Source: Cytidiella melzeri
Taxonomy: Eukaryota > Basidiomycota > Agaricomycetes > Polyporales > Irpicaceae
Length of the DNA: 64,000 nt
Assembly: GCA_022592445.1 (NCBI GenBank)
Contig: JABYQR010000017.1
Location: forward strand, 124,001 to 188,000
Direction: 5' to 3'
Each line of letters begins with the position of its first letter. Within the stretch, counting starts at the first letter, position 1. Both the position numbers and the translations under genes were made by a program. The notes under the pieces are model-generated. The model ran no database searches and was not told where the DNA came from. It saw only the letters and a program-made list of their open reading frames with translations. Shown here piece by piece: positions 20,173 to 31,623 of this stretch.

Positions 20173-20809
20173 TTGGAGTCAGATCCAGCTTTAAAATTTA
20201 AGTCGAAGAACTTGTCTCAGAATGCCGACTGGGCCCCCAAGAGTTTTGTTTGCTGATAGTGGATGGATGTTAATTTGAACCATCCAAGGGCAGCATTGGT
20301 GAGGCATGGAAACGCAAACATTACATGTTTATCTCCCAACTTTAATTTATTAGGGTTCAACCGGTAGTACAGCTCACATTGTATAAGGAAGTTTTGGGGG
20401 TCTGCTTGGGTCCGAGCTGTCAAAGGTATTGGGGACCCAGAACCTGATCAAAGCGGTGGTGAAGCTCTTCTGGTTGGCTTTTGTGATAGCTGCTGTGAGC
20501 TTTTGTACGCCTTGGTCCTCATCTCCATATTTGTTGTCACCATCCCTGTTACCTCCTCTGTCTTACCCTTATCCTTGCTGCCTTCTCGGGATTGGTATTG
20601 GCTTCACAGCTTATGTCTCCCAAGCTTTCTTGGAAAGCAACATCGGGACCGAGTTCAGAGTTGTTGTTGTTGCAGGACATGATGGTGGCTTGGCGGGCTA
20701 TGGAGGGTGCAGATGATGCAGATTCTTGGATGATGGTTTGTGACTGAGTAGTTATGCTTCTAGTGTCATACAAAATAAAAGAAAGTTCAAGGGGGAAGTT
20801 CAAACATAC
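20173..20809 (-). pseudogene. Gag remnant of an older Gypsy element (family B LTR)
   Basis: Read from the minus strand: PQNFLIQCELYYRLNPNKL, KHVMFAFPCLTNAALGWFKL, the common fungal Gypsy Gag pattern. The preceding part is rich in Asn/Ser. Family C inserted here (duplication CTTGG); joining its flanks gives SDSKDNIMNILMSN, so the gag continues to about 12183. It is truncated there and frameshifted. Its 5' LTR is at 20810-21921. Confidence 0.62.
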
Positions 20810-21921
20810 TGTTAAGACCTGTGCCTCTTGGATTTGATCATGCTTGGGACCAATTGACAACAAGGTTGTCAGGATTGAGATTGGTGAGAGGAGGTCGTAA
20901 GTGAGTCCTTGGCTTCAGCTAAGTAAGCTGCACCTTTTGATAACTCTCAGAATTGGATTTCAACTTAGCAGGGTCAGAGGTTCAACCTTTGATGATTGCA
21001 GTTGGATTTGGATTGGAATGTTGAGTCGGACAGGGAGCAGAGGTTGGGCAATGACAAATAAGACTACTTCAGCTAGTGAAGTAGAATGAAGCAGGATATG
21101 GATGTCACAAACATGCGCACTTTTTCTCTTCTTATTTTCCTTATCTTATCCTATCCATTGCACATGGCTCCTGCATGTAATCAAGTACATGTGACAGACT
21201 GGTCACACGATCATAGAAGGTACTGGAACATTGTGGGACATTGTAGAACATTGTGCCATAGCACATCATATGTTCCCACGGCAGTGTTAGAATTACAGAC
21301 TCAGTACCAGGGCTCCTTGTCTGAGATGTATATAAACCCACCCTGTAGCTCCCTAAAGACCTCAGATTCTACCACCTGGCATTTAGGTGACATCCACCTT
21401 GCACTAGGTCCATCACTGTATTGATATAACCTAGTCTTTAGCTCATTGTCAGCTACTCCCTTGTCTCTATCCCCTTTATCATCATCATCTCCCTCACTGT
21501 CATTGTCTACGCAAGTTCACTTGTTGTTCCTCTTCCCCGTCATCACTCCCTCACTCCTTGTTGAGTTGAATTGCGTTCTTGACAATGGAGAATGCAATTC
21601 AATACTCAAATTGGAGACTTCTACTGTACAAGTTGGGTCAGCCTATATTCTACAAGTCAGAAGTCCAATAGGAGGTGTGTATAGGGAGATGATATGGGTA
21701 AGTGTTCAGGAGTAGGTATCAGAATCGGATCAGAGTTGGGACACGGTTGAAGCGTAAAGTACAAGGTAAGGCTGAATGGAGATGATCATATGACAGGATT
21801 GTGAAAGGGTCCAGGGCTTGGTCGGGAGCATGTGGTGATGGATGTGCGGGGTAGCAGCGGGAGAAGGCCGGAGTGATCAGAAGTTGAGTCCTGATCACAT
21901 GATCCAATCTGCATTGTAACA
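20810..21921 (-). repeat. LTR, family B, with a nested solo LTR
   Basis: Plus strand TGTTAAGACC to TTGTAACA; it matches 61153-61817 along its length except for the insertion at 21103-21584. The gag remnant to its left indicates a 5' LTR of a minus-strand element. About 625 bp without the insertion. No target duplication can be tested because the other end is lost. Confidence 0.72.
21103..21584 (+). repeat. Solo LTR, family A, diverged copy
   Basis: 482 bp, in the opposite orientation to the full-length Gypsy element. Begins TGTCACAAACATGC and ends TTCTTGACA. A perfect target duplication ATGGA flanks it (21098-21102, 21585-21589). TATATAAACCC is near 21328. The AGATTCTACC motif is kept with one mismatch in 11. 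Older than the copies at 12.7-19.9 kb. Confidence 0.87.
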
Positions 21922-22652
21922 GACCATAATTATACACTGCGGACTGCTGCATAACTGATGAATAAACAATTCACAGTGTGCGGGAGGAAACTGTTCCTCA
22001 ACACACATAACTGCAAAAACAAATGGACCCACTGGAACCTCCACTGCGAGTTGTCATGTTGCATGTATGTTGTCACTGCCTCAAGCCCTTCGCAGTGTCT
22101 CAAGGCTCGGTGCAAATTGCAGTACTGTACTACAGCCACTTCCATCATGATGGGCGGGCATGTGTGAATCACACGGAGGCGGACTACGAGCTGGGTGGGA
22201 AATCAAAGTCGCCGACTACCCTCGCCCTGCCAAATGCAGCGCGACACTGCAATGCCGAGTAACTCTGATCATTGTTTGACGTACTCCGTCACGGTCCGCC
22301 TTGCGTGTAACATTTTACAACCCGCCCATACTTATGAAAGTGGCTGTAATACAGCGTGTGGAAAACTTGGACAAGATCACGCACTCACATCTTTGTACCC
22401 TCGTTGGAACTACTGCCATGTTCGAGCCAAAGCGCTCGTCACTGCAGAAAAGCGGAGTATGCTATCTTTGAGATCACATTGGCGATTGTTGGCAGTAAAA
22501 TAAAGCACGGCGGTAGGGTCCTAACAACTCTGTAGAAAGATTCAACAAAACTGTAGATGAACGCAAACCGAAACCATTGGATTTTCATGTCTCGCGCGCG
22601 CGAGAGTTGATTGCGAGGTGGAGGACGCTGTGGGAACTCGCACACGCGTAGA
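21922..22652. other. Boundary between repeat block and gene island
   Basis: No recognised gene or repeat. Short open frames only. It contains the downstream flank of SDS22, whose stop codon is at 22653-22655. A CG-rich palindromic patch (TCGCGCGCGCGA) is near 22593. Confidence 0.4.
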
Positions 22653-24166
22653 CTAGGACGCCCGAATATAGCTAGAGGAGTACAAGTTGAGCGCAGTCAC
22701 CGCACGTAGACTCCCAAATACTCACGTTGCGTCCAGCTGCTTGAGCTGAGGGAGAGCGAGGATGACCTTCCGGCGGTAGTGTGCGCCTTCCTTGGCCTGA
22801 ACGGGATTCCCTTCCAGATAGATGGTCTCGAGCGTGTTCATGCCTTTCAGTTCATCTTCAACATTTTGAAGGGAAGCAAGCTTATTGTGGCTGATCTGAA
22901 ACATTTTCAGCTGTGGGTTCACTGAGCACCGGAGGACAATACATACCCACAACTCCTCCAGATGTTTGAGATGCGAGATATTCTCTATATCAGATATGAA
23001 GTTGTTTCCGACATCGAGTGTGGTTAAGTTGGACTATGTGAATGTTAGCCGCGATCTAGGAACATACGAGTGCACTGACATTCTTGTCAAGGCCCTCCAG
23101 CTTCTTGATACCGTTGTGACTTATGTACAGTTCCTCTAGGCTTTCAAGGTTCTCCAGGCCTTCGAGTTTCTCTATCCGATTTGATTGTATAGATAAAATT
23201 TTCAGGTTCTTGAGAGTGTCCAGGTTCTGCGTACATGTGAGAAGAGCGGACATTGGACAACAAGAGGAGCCCATACCTCTAGTCGTGTGATCTTGTTCTT
23301 TCCGAGCCACAGCTCTTCGAGGTTAACAAGACCCTCCAAACCCTCTATCCGCTGTTAGACATTCTCAGCTTTGTGAGTATAGCTGCGATACAGGTCATCG
23401 ACGTACCCTGATCTTGTTACCTCCGAGCTCCAAGCTTCGTAACGATGACGCTGACCTCAATCCAGATATGTGTGCAATCTTGTTCTGCACAAAGTACACA
23501 ATGCGAAGGTTTTCGAACTGTGATATGCACGCAGGTACATGCTTGATGTTATTGAACGACAAATCGAGTACGCTGTGGAGTAGTCAATAATAGCGCTTGA
23601 CCAGCTAATACTTCCCGTACGAACCTCAATTTCTTCAGTTTATCCAGCGCGTCCCCGACGCGTTTGAGCCTGTTATCATACAAGTCCAACTCCTCCAGAT
23701 CCACAAGCGACGCAAAGTCCTCCGCTTCCAGCTTCGATATATGGTTCTGCCTCAAGCACAATTTCCTGAGCTTCTTGAACCTCGGTAGTCCCAACTTGCT
23801 GACAGACGTAAGCCTGGAATGTATGAGTTCTATTTCCTATCGTTCGTCAGGCTCACTGCATACGTTTGGTGGGCGAAGACGATAATGTGCACACCTCTGC
23901 ATCGTCCGGCAGGTCCTCTAAGATCTCAGAGTCATCAACGTCCAGCTCTTCCGTCTCCTCCTCCTCTTTTTCTTCGTCACTCGAATCCACATTTGTGGGA
24001 TGCTGTACAACTTGCACCCTGACAGACCTCTCCCTAGAGTCATGCGTACGCCGACAATCAGCGCCATGAATCCAATTCTGATTGGTAAGGGACAAAGGAC
24101 ATACGGGTTTGGTGCAACTTCAGCTCTCTCACCAAATGCCTTGTTATCTATAGCTTCGCTCGGCAT
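22653..24166 (-). CDS. SDS22: Protein phosphatase 1 regulatory subunit SDS22
   Basis: Leucine-rich-repeat protein built from about 11 short LRRs of the SDS22 type, e.g. KLRKLCLRQNHISKLEAEDF, DLEELDLYDNRLKRV, NLKILSIQSNRIEKLEGLEN, SLEELYISHNGIKKLEGLDK. It ends in an LRR cap (TIYLEGNPVQ) and ALPQLKQLDATYIRAS. The last residues are supplied by a short 3' exon after an intron (GTGAGT..CTCTAG) at about 22670-22725. The N-terminus (MPSEAIDNKAFGERAEVAPN) continues after an intron into an acidic stretch (SSDEEKEEEETEELDVDDSE). Short introns separate the LRRs. In yeast and animals SDS22 binds the PP1 catalytic subunit and acts in its maturation and mitotic function. Confidence 0.9.
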
Positions 24167-24914
24167 GCTGTCTGAGTAGTGGGAAAACAGGAGATATAGC
24201 TGAGAGGGAAACTTCAATGACGACCCGTGCGGCTCTCAATGACTCGGGCGCCGAAAGACGGACGCCCATTAGTGCACGTGACAGACGCGACGCGTAACGT
24301 CCGTCGCGATCGTAACGTAACGTAACCGTGCGTTTTCGGAATACCCTCTGATTCGCATCCCAGCTCGGCCTGATCGTTGTGTACACCGGTTGTTCGGCAA
24401 CGATGAACCTTGTGTAAGTAGGTAGATACAGATTAGCATAGGGCAGATTGCATTCCCTCTTTTTTTCCGTTTACGACATGATCGATCAGCCAACGCCTCG
24501 GGACGTTCTTGCGCACACGTCGTGGCACGTCGACAAGCTATTGCTGTTAAGCTGCAGCCAGAAAACAATTCTGCTCGTATATTAAACACATTCTATAAAA
24601 TGTTTTCTCACGACCATGCTGACAAGAAAGCTATGGGCAGACTATACACCTACATCCCAGAACGCGCTGTCAAAAGACACGCCTTCCTGAGCTCATACAT
24701 GAACAAACAGGCACCACAGCTCGGCTATAGACACAGGTTGGGAGACGAGATTAAATACATACCGAGAAGCGGGACAAGGAAAATATGCGGATAATAAACA
24801 AGCGTGGCAAAAAAGGCGGTAAAAGACGAAAAACAGACAAAATCAGTCGGAATATCTGTTATTCAAAGAGAGAGAAAGGGAGCTGGAGAAAACGGGGAAC
24901 AAACCGCGAAAGTG
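24167..24914. other. Intergenic, SDS22 promoter side
   Basis: Contains the upstream region of SDS22 and the 3' flank of the GATA-factor gene. An open frame of 90 codons at 24522-24794 on the plus strand has no recognisable domain and is not called. A repeated TAACGT-type motif lies near 24295-24325. Confidence 0.4.
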
Positions 24915-27483
24915 TTAAAACTTCCCCGGTCCTGTTCGAGCATCGGCGGAGATGGGGGTAGGGGGCAACACCATGTGTTCCCGGTCCTTGTTCATGTGGC
25001 GCTCCCTCTCATACGATGACGGTTGGGAGAAGTGGCCCATGGGCATAGGGGACGGGGAAGAGCTGGGTACCCGGCTTGGAAAAGGCATGCCCGTTATAGG
25101 GTCCAGCCGAGGTTGTGTCGCGGAGGAGCTGCCGTGGTGCATGGTCGCAGACACAGGCGTTGGAAGGGAGTAAAACTGCGTATAATGGCTGTGTGCACGC
25201 TCTGCCTGCGGGGTTTGGTGCTGCTGTACTTCAGACTGCTGCTGAAAGCCCGCGAAGCCGCTGTGGCCGCCTGACACAGGAGGCGAAGGTGGCATTCCGT
25301 TCTGGCCAGGCATTTGTGATGCATGTGGAGGTGCGTGCTCTTGCAAATGCGGATAAACTTCGTTCCCCGGGTCGGTAGAGTTCTCGTCATATCCACTTCC
25401 TCTTTGCATACCGTTAAGCGGAATGTTGATAGGGGCTAGGGCTGGCGATGCTGATTTATTCGACATCGCGGCAAGAATCTTGTCCTTCCTGCGCCGTGTG
25501 GTACCGCCTTCCTTCTTGGCACGGGAACGAGCATAACGAAGACCACATCTAAGATCCATGAAATGGCAGAGCCACACATGTTTTGCGTCAATAGCTGCGA
25601 CAACGCACGCACACACGTTTCGAAGATCAAACTCACGCGTTGCACAGATCCTTCTTGCCGCTCGGACCCTTCCGCCATTCAGGACTTTGAGTGACTTTGC
25701 AGCTAGAGCACTTCATGACACCGGCAGGTGGGTTGCCTATGTTTCTGCTAACACCAAAATGCTCTTTAGTCGCACGACGACCTGTACGAGCGGCAGGAAC
25801 AGCATCTTCTGCTACAGAAGACGGCGGATGCTCAGACCCCGGCGTGCCAACGGACGAGGTACCGCTGTACTGCGTTCCAGACGGGAAGTATCCTGGAGTG
25901 CCACCAGACTCCATGTATGCAGAAACCGGGGGCTGAGAGGACCACTGGTGTTGAGGTTGTGATGGGTGCTGCGATTCTTGTGACGGCTGTGATGAATACG
26001 AAGACGAGCGGATACTGCTGACGGAGGGTGATGAGGATATGCCGGTGTGCTGGGGATTCCAATGCCCATACGTATGCTGACTGCTGTCAGAGCCTGACCA
26101 ACTCTGCGGCGCATAGTGAGTAGCAGCTGGATGCGCTACATATGCTGCATTAGAGTATTCTGGCGGCGCGGTCATGGGAGGGAGATTATACGGTGAGTGT
26201 GCGTAGTATTGGGAGGAGTGATGCTGGATGTAACCATTACCAGCCTTGCTGGAGTTAGGGGTGTCGACTTTATGACAGGCAAATATGATAGAACCTTCGA
26301 CGGGTATGAAAAACTGCTCAGAGACGAAAGGAAAAGATGTTTGCTCACCATAAGGTATGAAAATACTCTCGACATCCCTATATCCGTCGACACCGTACGA
26401 CATTGTTTGATGAGCCTTGTAACGTCTCGTACAGCTGGTTTTTGCCTCTGAGGGGCCGTCGGACTGATTTCCAAGGTTGACGTTTACAGCAAGCTTTGCA
26501 AAGTCTTTAGATATGGGACCGCCTTGCACCTGCTGGCGGTCGGGAGGCCAACTGACCCACAAAGGCCGGTCTGGCCGGTTAAGCAGAATTTGAAAGACCC
26601 GATCCAGGCTTTCTGCTGGCGACATAGCGTTACAGAGACGCTGGAAAAGTAGACTGACTTCATCCTGGCTCATGTGTGGCGTGCCACACCAGTTGGTCCA
26701 GCCTGTCTTGTGAAACTCGTCGTTGTCGCGAGGTTCCAGGTCTACGACAGCGTGGATGAAGCACAGCACGACACGGTCCGCAGCCCAATTGATAACGATG
26801 TCGACGGCCATGTAGGACTCGTCCACGGCGATCTTATCTGCGTGGGACCAGTCCACAATGTCACGGGCTCCAAGTTCGCGACGAACGCGCGATAGGCGTG
26901 AAAAGCGGACGCTGGATTTAGAAGAAGCCACGCGCTCAGCCGAACTGCACAGGGGCGATGAGAGAAGTGCATACCGAGTTACGCTGCCATGCAAAGTTCT
27001 GCTCTCCAACACCCCACCCAAATCTTGCTCTGCAGATGCCTGTTCATCGGGGTGGACGAATTGCAAGAGGGATTTGCCAATGAGCGCGGCAGCCTGTTCC
27101 TGCAAGTGGTAGGCGAGTACGGGATCGAGGTAGAGGAAACGGAGGTCTGTAGACAGCAAAGTCCAGTCTATAAACGAGAAAGAGAGACAGTGAGCGGCGG
27201 CACATGGTGGGCAAGTAAAAATAAGAATGATCGATTCACGATCACTCCGGAGACACAAGAGTCACGTACAGCAGCGAGTCTGACCAATTTCCGGCAAAGC
27301 GACGCGTGAACGATCGGTGAGGTGTGGCTGCTGGCTGTGAGGATGGTGGATGAGAGGATGCATGGGGGGCTGAGAGACGTTGATGAAGGGGTCGAGGGGG
27401 CCGACGGAGGTGCGGCGGAGTTGGGCAAGGTCGGGATGCGAAAGGGGGTCGTAAGTGCGGGGAGCAGTGCCGAGATAGCTCAT
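24915..27483 (-). CDS. wc-2: WC-2-like PAS / GATA zinc-finger transcription factor
   Basis: The N-terminus is MSYLGTAPRTYDPLSHPDLA. The PAS region starts after intron 1 (WTLLSTDLRFLYLDPVLAYH, LIGKSLLQFVHPDEQ). A conserved middle region reads TSCTRRYKAHQTMS and VESIFIPYG. A long Ser/Gln/Tyr-rich linker follows. The GATA finger is CSSCKVTQSPEWRKGPSGKK then DLCNACGLRYARSRAKKEG, that is CX2CX18CX2C with the WC-2 type basic tail. The C-terminal tail is Pro/Gln/Ser-rich. Introns read as GTACGT..TATAG (after exon 1), GTATGC..CCAG, GTGAGC..GAAG and GTGAGT..CTTAG; the last falls inside the finger between NA and CGL. In fungi WC-2 partners the photoreceptor WC-1 and controls blue-light genes. The photoreceptor is not in this window. 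Confidence 0.88.
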
Positions 27484-28586
27484 GGAGAGCGATGGGTAAG
27501 GTACGTCTGACTAGACTGGAACAAGTAAAGTAGAAGGAGACGAGCTGCGACTAGAGGGATGCTATGGTAGAGGTGAGACGTTGGTGGTGGTTTGCTGTCA
27601 AGACTGGCCCATGCAGCTCTGAAAAGGCGGAGGAAAGTTTGCTGGATCTGGCGGTGCCGTGTTTGCGGTCTGCGACAGGGGGGGAGGAGGGAGACAGGGG
27701 TGCATAAAACCGAGTCGGTCCGCCATGAGCCACCGGTGCGATCGCCCATCAACTCACTATATCCCGACGTGCTCGTCCATGCCCCATTCTAATATTTCTC
27801 CTCATTTTTCAAGACTAGTAGTAGTACGTACTACCGCACACCCTGTTGCTCAGCCCGCCGTGGCCAGCTCAGGGCTGCATTCCGAAACAGGCTAGTCCGA
27901 CTGGTTCAGGGAGGCTGTGACGCGTGATAAATCCATAATTATTGCTTATTGCTGTGAGTCCTGAGCCCCGCCGTGCCTCGCTGTTGCTCAGGACGATGCC
28001 TGTGTACACAGTTGCATCCTCGAGGCTGGATACTTAGGCCTTAGGGCGGTGCTAACGACTGGGAGGATCAGCCTGGCCGTTTTGGGTAGTGGCCACTTGG
28101 GCTGATGCCAGATCCAATGCTCCGATTGTAAGATCCGCTTCTCTAGATCAAGCATTATTGCCACTTTGTATCATTATTATAAACCCCGGCAGAAAGCTTG
28201 AAGCCGGCCGAGTACTATGGCCTTGCCTTCAAGCCTGCAGCTACTCTCTTGCGCTTTTGTGCTGGACAATGTCCTTGCAGCCTTTGACGACCTGCGTTCT
28301 CAACGCAGGACCGGTACTGTACAAGTCCGGTAATCGCCGCGATCGATCACCCATGCAAATCATCCTTCCCGCGCGCCGGTGTCTCTCAGCTCACCGCCGC
28401 CACTGACGCTTTACTCGTTAGCATCTCTCACCAGATGGCATCAGTGGCTGCACTGTTTCTCACAACTGGTAAGCTGTGGTTCCTATCAGTAGTACAACAA
28501 GACAAATGAGCTGCAGTCGCAATCAAGACGAGCTTCCTGCTCCCACTTCTCCAGGTATTTCCACACCATATGTTACATCCAGCCAG
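27484..28586. other. Intergenic region upstream of the WC-2-like gene
   Basis: About 1.1 kb with no supported gene. Its left part must hold the promoter and 5' UTR of the minus-strand WC-2-like gene. I saw no repeat or RNA gene. Confidence 0.45.
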
Positions 28587-29950
28587 TCACAAACCTCCTT
28601 TGCGCAGGTTTGACATCGTCCGTAGTTCAACCCTTCTCGACCCGTGTGTCGCATCACGACAAGCAGAGTCTCTCTTGCAGATGCCACCTGTCGAGCCATG
28701 GTCGTTGACTGGAACCCAACCGCCGACAGACATCGTGACTCACCTCTTCCGCCGACGCAAATTCTGGGAGATGGCCAGGTAACACGGACTTCATCGCAGA
28801 GGCAATAGTCTGGAACATCTTGAGTATATCAAGTAGCGTATCGTATGCTTCCTGTGGAATCTCAATAATCTCCCAACGGAAGATCGCCACAACTACACTC
28901 ACTGAGATTGTCTCCTGAACTCTCTCCGCGTTGACTCCCGCTAAAACTCCCTGGCACTGCTCTCCGATGTCCTCAGCAGCGCGTATGAGCCGAAATACAG
29001 CTCCGCATATTCTCAAGCACACTTTGAACGCTACGACTATCAAGCGTATCCGCATTAGTGACAACGCACGATTGAACAAACAACCGAAAAACTCATACAA
29101 TTAGCCATGTCAATGGCCCACACCTCCGTCCGATAACTCATCTTCACTCGCACGATGTCGTTCTTGATCATCAACGGTCCCGTCTGGATCGTGCACAGCG
29201 AGTCAAACAGCTGGCAGATCAGACCCCTAGCATCTCCAAACGCAGCTATCGCACTGTCGTGTCGCGCATCTCCCATCTTGCGCTTGGCGAGTTGCAGCTG
29301 CGCGCCATTGACGCTGAGCAACGTATACGTCGCAATCAGCCCGGATGAGCACATGATTTCTCTAAAGTTGTGCTCGCGGCGGAGACGATGGAAAAGGAAC
29401 GCGTTCGCGTAGAGATGTCGCACAAGTTGGATACGCGCCCATGGTTTGCTCTTGAGACTACCCGAGCAGTTCGTGTGTCAGTAAGTGAGAACGTATTGGG
29501 CTTGGTGTTACGTGCATACCGTTGTATACCGTCATCCACTAGCTCGATGTCAAGAACGTCCGAGAGTACTTTGAGCGTGGTCGCACGTATCTTCGCCCCC
29601 GTCCGCAGGAGAGAAATAAGCGGGTTTCCCTTCTCCAGGTCAGGGTCTGCACGCAGAGATATCGTCGCAGGCCATCCGGGCCCAGCAGTACCTGCTGCGG
29701 TACCATTTGCGGGAGGGGGTAGTACTGGCGGCAACACCTGCACGACGACATCTGCGTGATCGCCGCCAGCCTGTTCAGCTGTCATGAGATCAATGTTGGC
29801 AGCAGGAAGGGCGAGCGGTCCTGCGATCAGGTCGTCGAGGTACTCGGACACGACGTGGGAGACGATGATATGAAGGAGTTCCACAGGAAGCTGTGCTTCA
29901 CGTTGAGAGACATGACTGGTGGTAGTGCTGGACAAGACGGAGGAAGACAT
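28587..29950 (-). CDS. Hypothetical protein, possibly F-box-like N-terminus
   Basis: Spliced gene of unknown function. The N-terminus contains QREAQLPVELLHIIVSHVVS, resembling the LP-x-E-LLxxI pattern of fungal F-box-like proteins, but this is weak. Exon 1 joins to exon 2 across GTATGC..GGTAG to read IQRLKSKPWARIQLVRHLYA. The middle is helical (NGAQLQLAKRKMGDARHDSA, AAFGDARGLICQLFDSL). After an intron it continues FKVCLRICGAVFRLIRAAED and, after another, EAYDTLLDILKMFQTIASAM. The last exon is uncertain: a strong donor (GTGAGT) at about 28741 suggests splicing to an exon ending at 28587; without splicing the frame stops at 28654. Confidence 0.6.
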
Positions 29951-30240
29951 CGTCGAGAACTAGTCAAAGTGCGAGAAGACAGCCTCAGGTGCAGTGTCAA
30001 TCGCAGAGTCGTAGCGGAAGGCTATAGTACATAGCCGTGGAATACAGTGCGCATGATGAGTTGGACTCTAGGCGACCTTTGTGGCGCGGGTGGGATCTCG
30101 GCCCGGTCATCATATGGCCGCGGCTTGGATTGCATGATATGAATCCTAATTTCTCTTCCTACTGAGTAACTTCAACCTCCCACCAGAACGACTCTGCTCA
30201 ACACATTAGTCAGTCTTGCATAGCTTTCCTTGGAGGAAAA

Positions 30241-31266
30241 ATGCCTGTCCCTACAAAATTGCGACAAGAGAAGAATATATGGGTCGCTGCAAGCGACGGT
30301 GACTTGCAACGCGTCCAGGTGTGTGCTACTTCGCAGCAGGTCTGTCTATCGGACTTAACAACGACAACACCCCAGGAATTAGTACAATCTGGTGCGCTCA
30401 ATGACCGAGCACCCAGTTGTGCTACACAATCTCACATTGTTGCCCGCAGGATTGTCGGCCAACATCCCCGACCCAAATACTTACACCCCCATGTATGAAT
30501 ATTCGCTTTGAACTTCCACTCAAGACTGACTACAAGGACGAACATCACTTGGATAGGCATGCTGCAGCATCTTACGGCCACGTCAATGTGCTCGAGTACC
30601 TGATCACTCAAGGTGGTTGATTGCCACTCTCGCGTGTGAAGCCTGACGAAATTCAAAGGACATTTTGCCATTCGTTGCGGCCAATAAATACAGGTGGTGA
30701 CGTAAATATCACAGACGAAGATGGAGATACTCCGCTTTATGCCGTAGAGGAGGTTGCGACCGCGCGATGGCTGGTGGAACATGGGGCTGACATGAACAGG
30801 AGAAATAGTGAAGGTGTTTCTGTGAGTGGGTAACTCTCACACAAATTTGCATAGCTAATGCGATGTCTTGAAGCCCGCAGAGCACCTACGAGATGATTTT
30901 CCAGAAGTAGCATCGTACCTCGACAGCGTTGTGTCCTCAGAAGCTCCTGCCAACACCGTATCTCACCCCCCTGCTACAAATCACACGCCATCGCAGTACG
31001 CGCAAAATGAAGCATCCGAAGAACTCACCTCTGAGCTGATGCAATCCGTACAGGAGATCATGCAGCGGGCAGAGGCGGAAGGGAGAGATCCCGATCCAGA
31101 ACTGCGAGTGCTGGTTGGGAGGACGGTCTTGCAAGGCGTGGCGACGGGTTATGAATTGAGCGTGGATCCGTCTGAACGGAGAGACGAGGGTGACGACGTG
31201 CGTGAGAGGGAGGGGCTACATGGTGCGAAGAGGTCGAGGACGGACGATAGTCCTGAGACGCAGTGA
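30241..31266 (+). CDS. Ankyrin-repeat protein, Yar1-like
   Basis: Starts [20 protein letters not shown]. After introns the frame reads [12 protein letters not shown], then the ankyrin repeats [40 protein letters not shown] and [20 protein letters not shown]. The C-terminal half is acidic and helical ([20 protein letters not shown]) and ends with a basic patch ([14 protein letters not shown]). Five short introns fit GT..AG and keep the frame. The compact ankyrin core with an acidic tail resembles yeast Yar1, an Rps3 chaperone in ribosome assembly; this assignment is by family resemblance only. The exon junction near 30400-30460 is the least certain. Confidence 0.72.
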
Positions 31267-31623
31267 ATCGTAACATGGATTTATCTGTTCATATGTAGCG
31301 TGCGCCATCTGCGCCCGCCGCACCAGTCATGCCGATGCTGAATATCAACGCACTTCGACTCAGCATGTAGGCAGTACAACATAGCTACTCGCCCGTACTG
31401 TGACTGTCTCGTGAGCAGATTCTGTTTTCTCTGATTATACCCGCACAGCGCTCAGTGCTCAGTACTCAGTGACTGGTATGCCCGCGTCAGAATGATAAGT
31501 AGAAAGGGAGCCATCAGATATTTGGACAGAGCATACTTCTTCTCCCTCTCTTCTCATTGCGCTCCTCTCAAGCCTGACATTGTCCTACCTGGGCTCGCCT
31601 CGTATACCCGCCAATCCACCCAC
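31267..31623. other. Intergenic / PRMT5 upstream region
   Basis: Short spacer between two plus-strand genes. An upstream in-frame ATG exists at 31492 and would add 44 residues to PRMT5, but the added stretch has no family resemblance, so the start at 31624 is preferred. Confidence 0.4.

Noticed and set aside
24522..24794. 90-codon open frame on the plus strand between SDS22 and the WC-2-like gene
   Set aside because: No family resemblance, no splice context, and it lies in a promoter region; probably chance.
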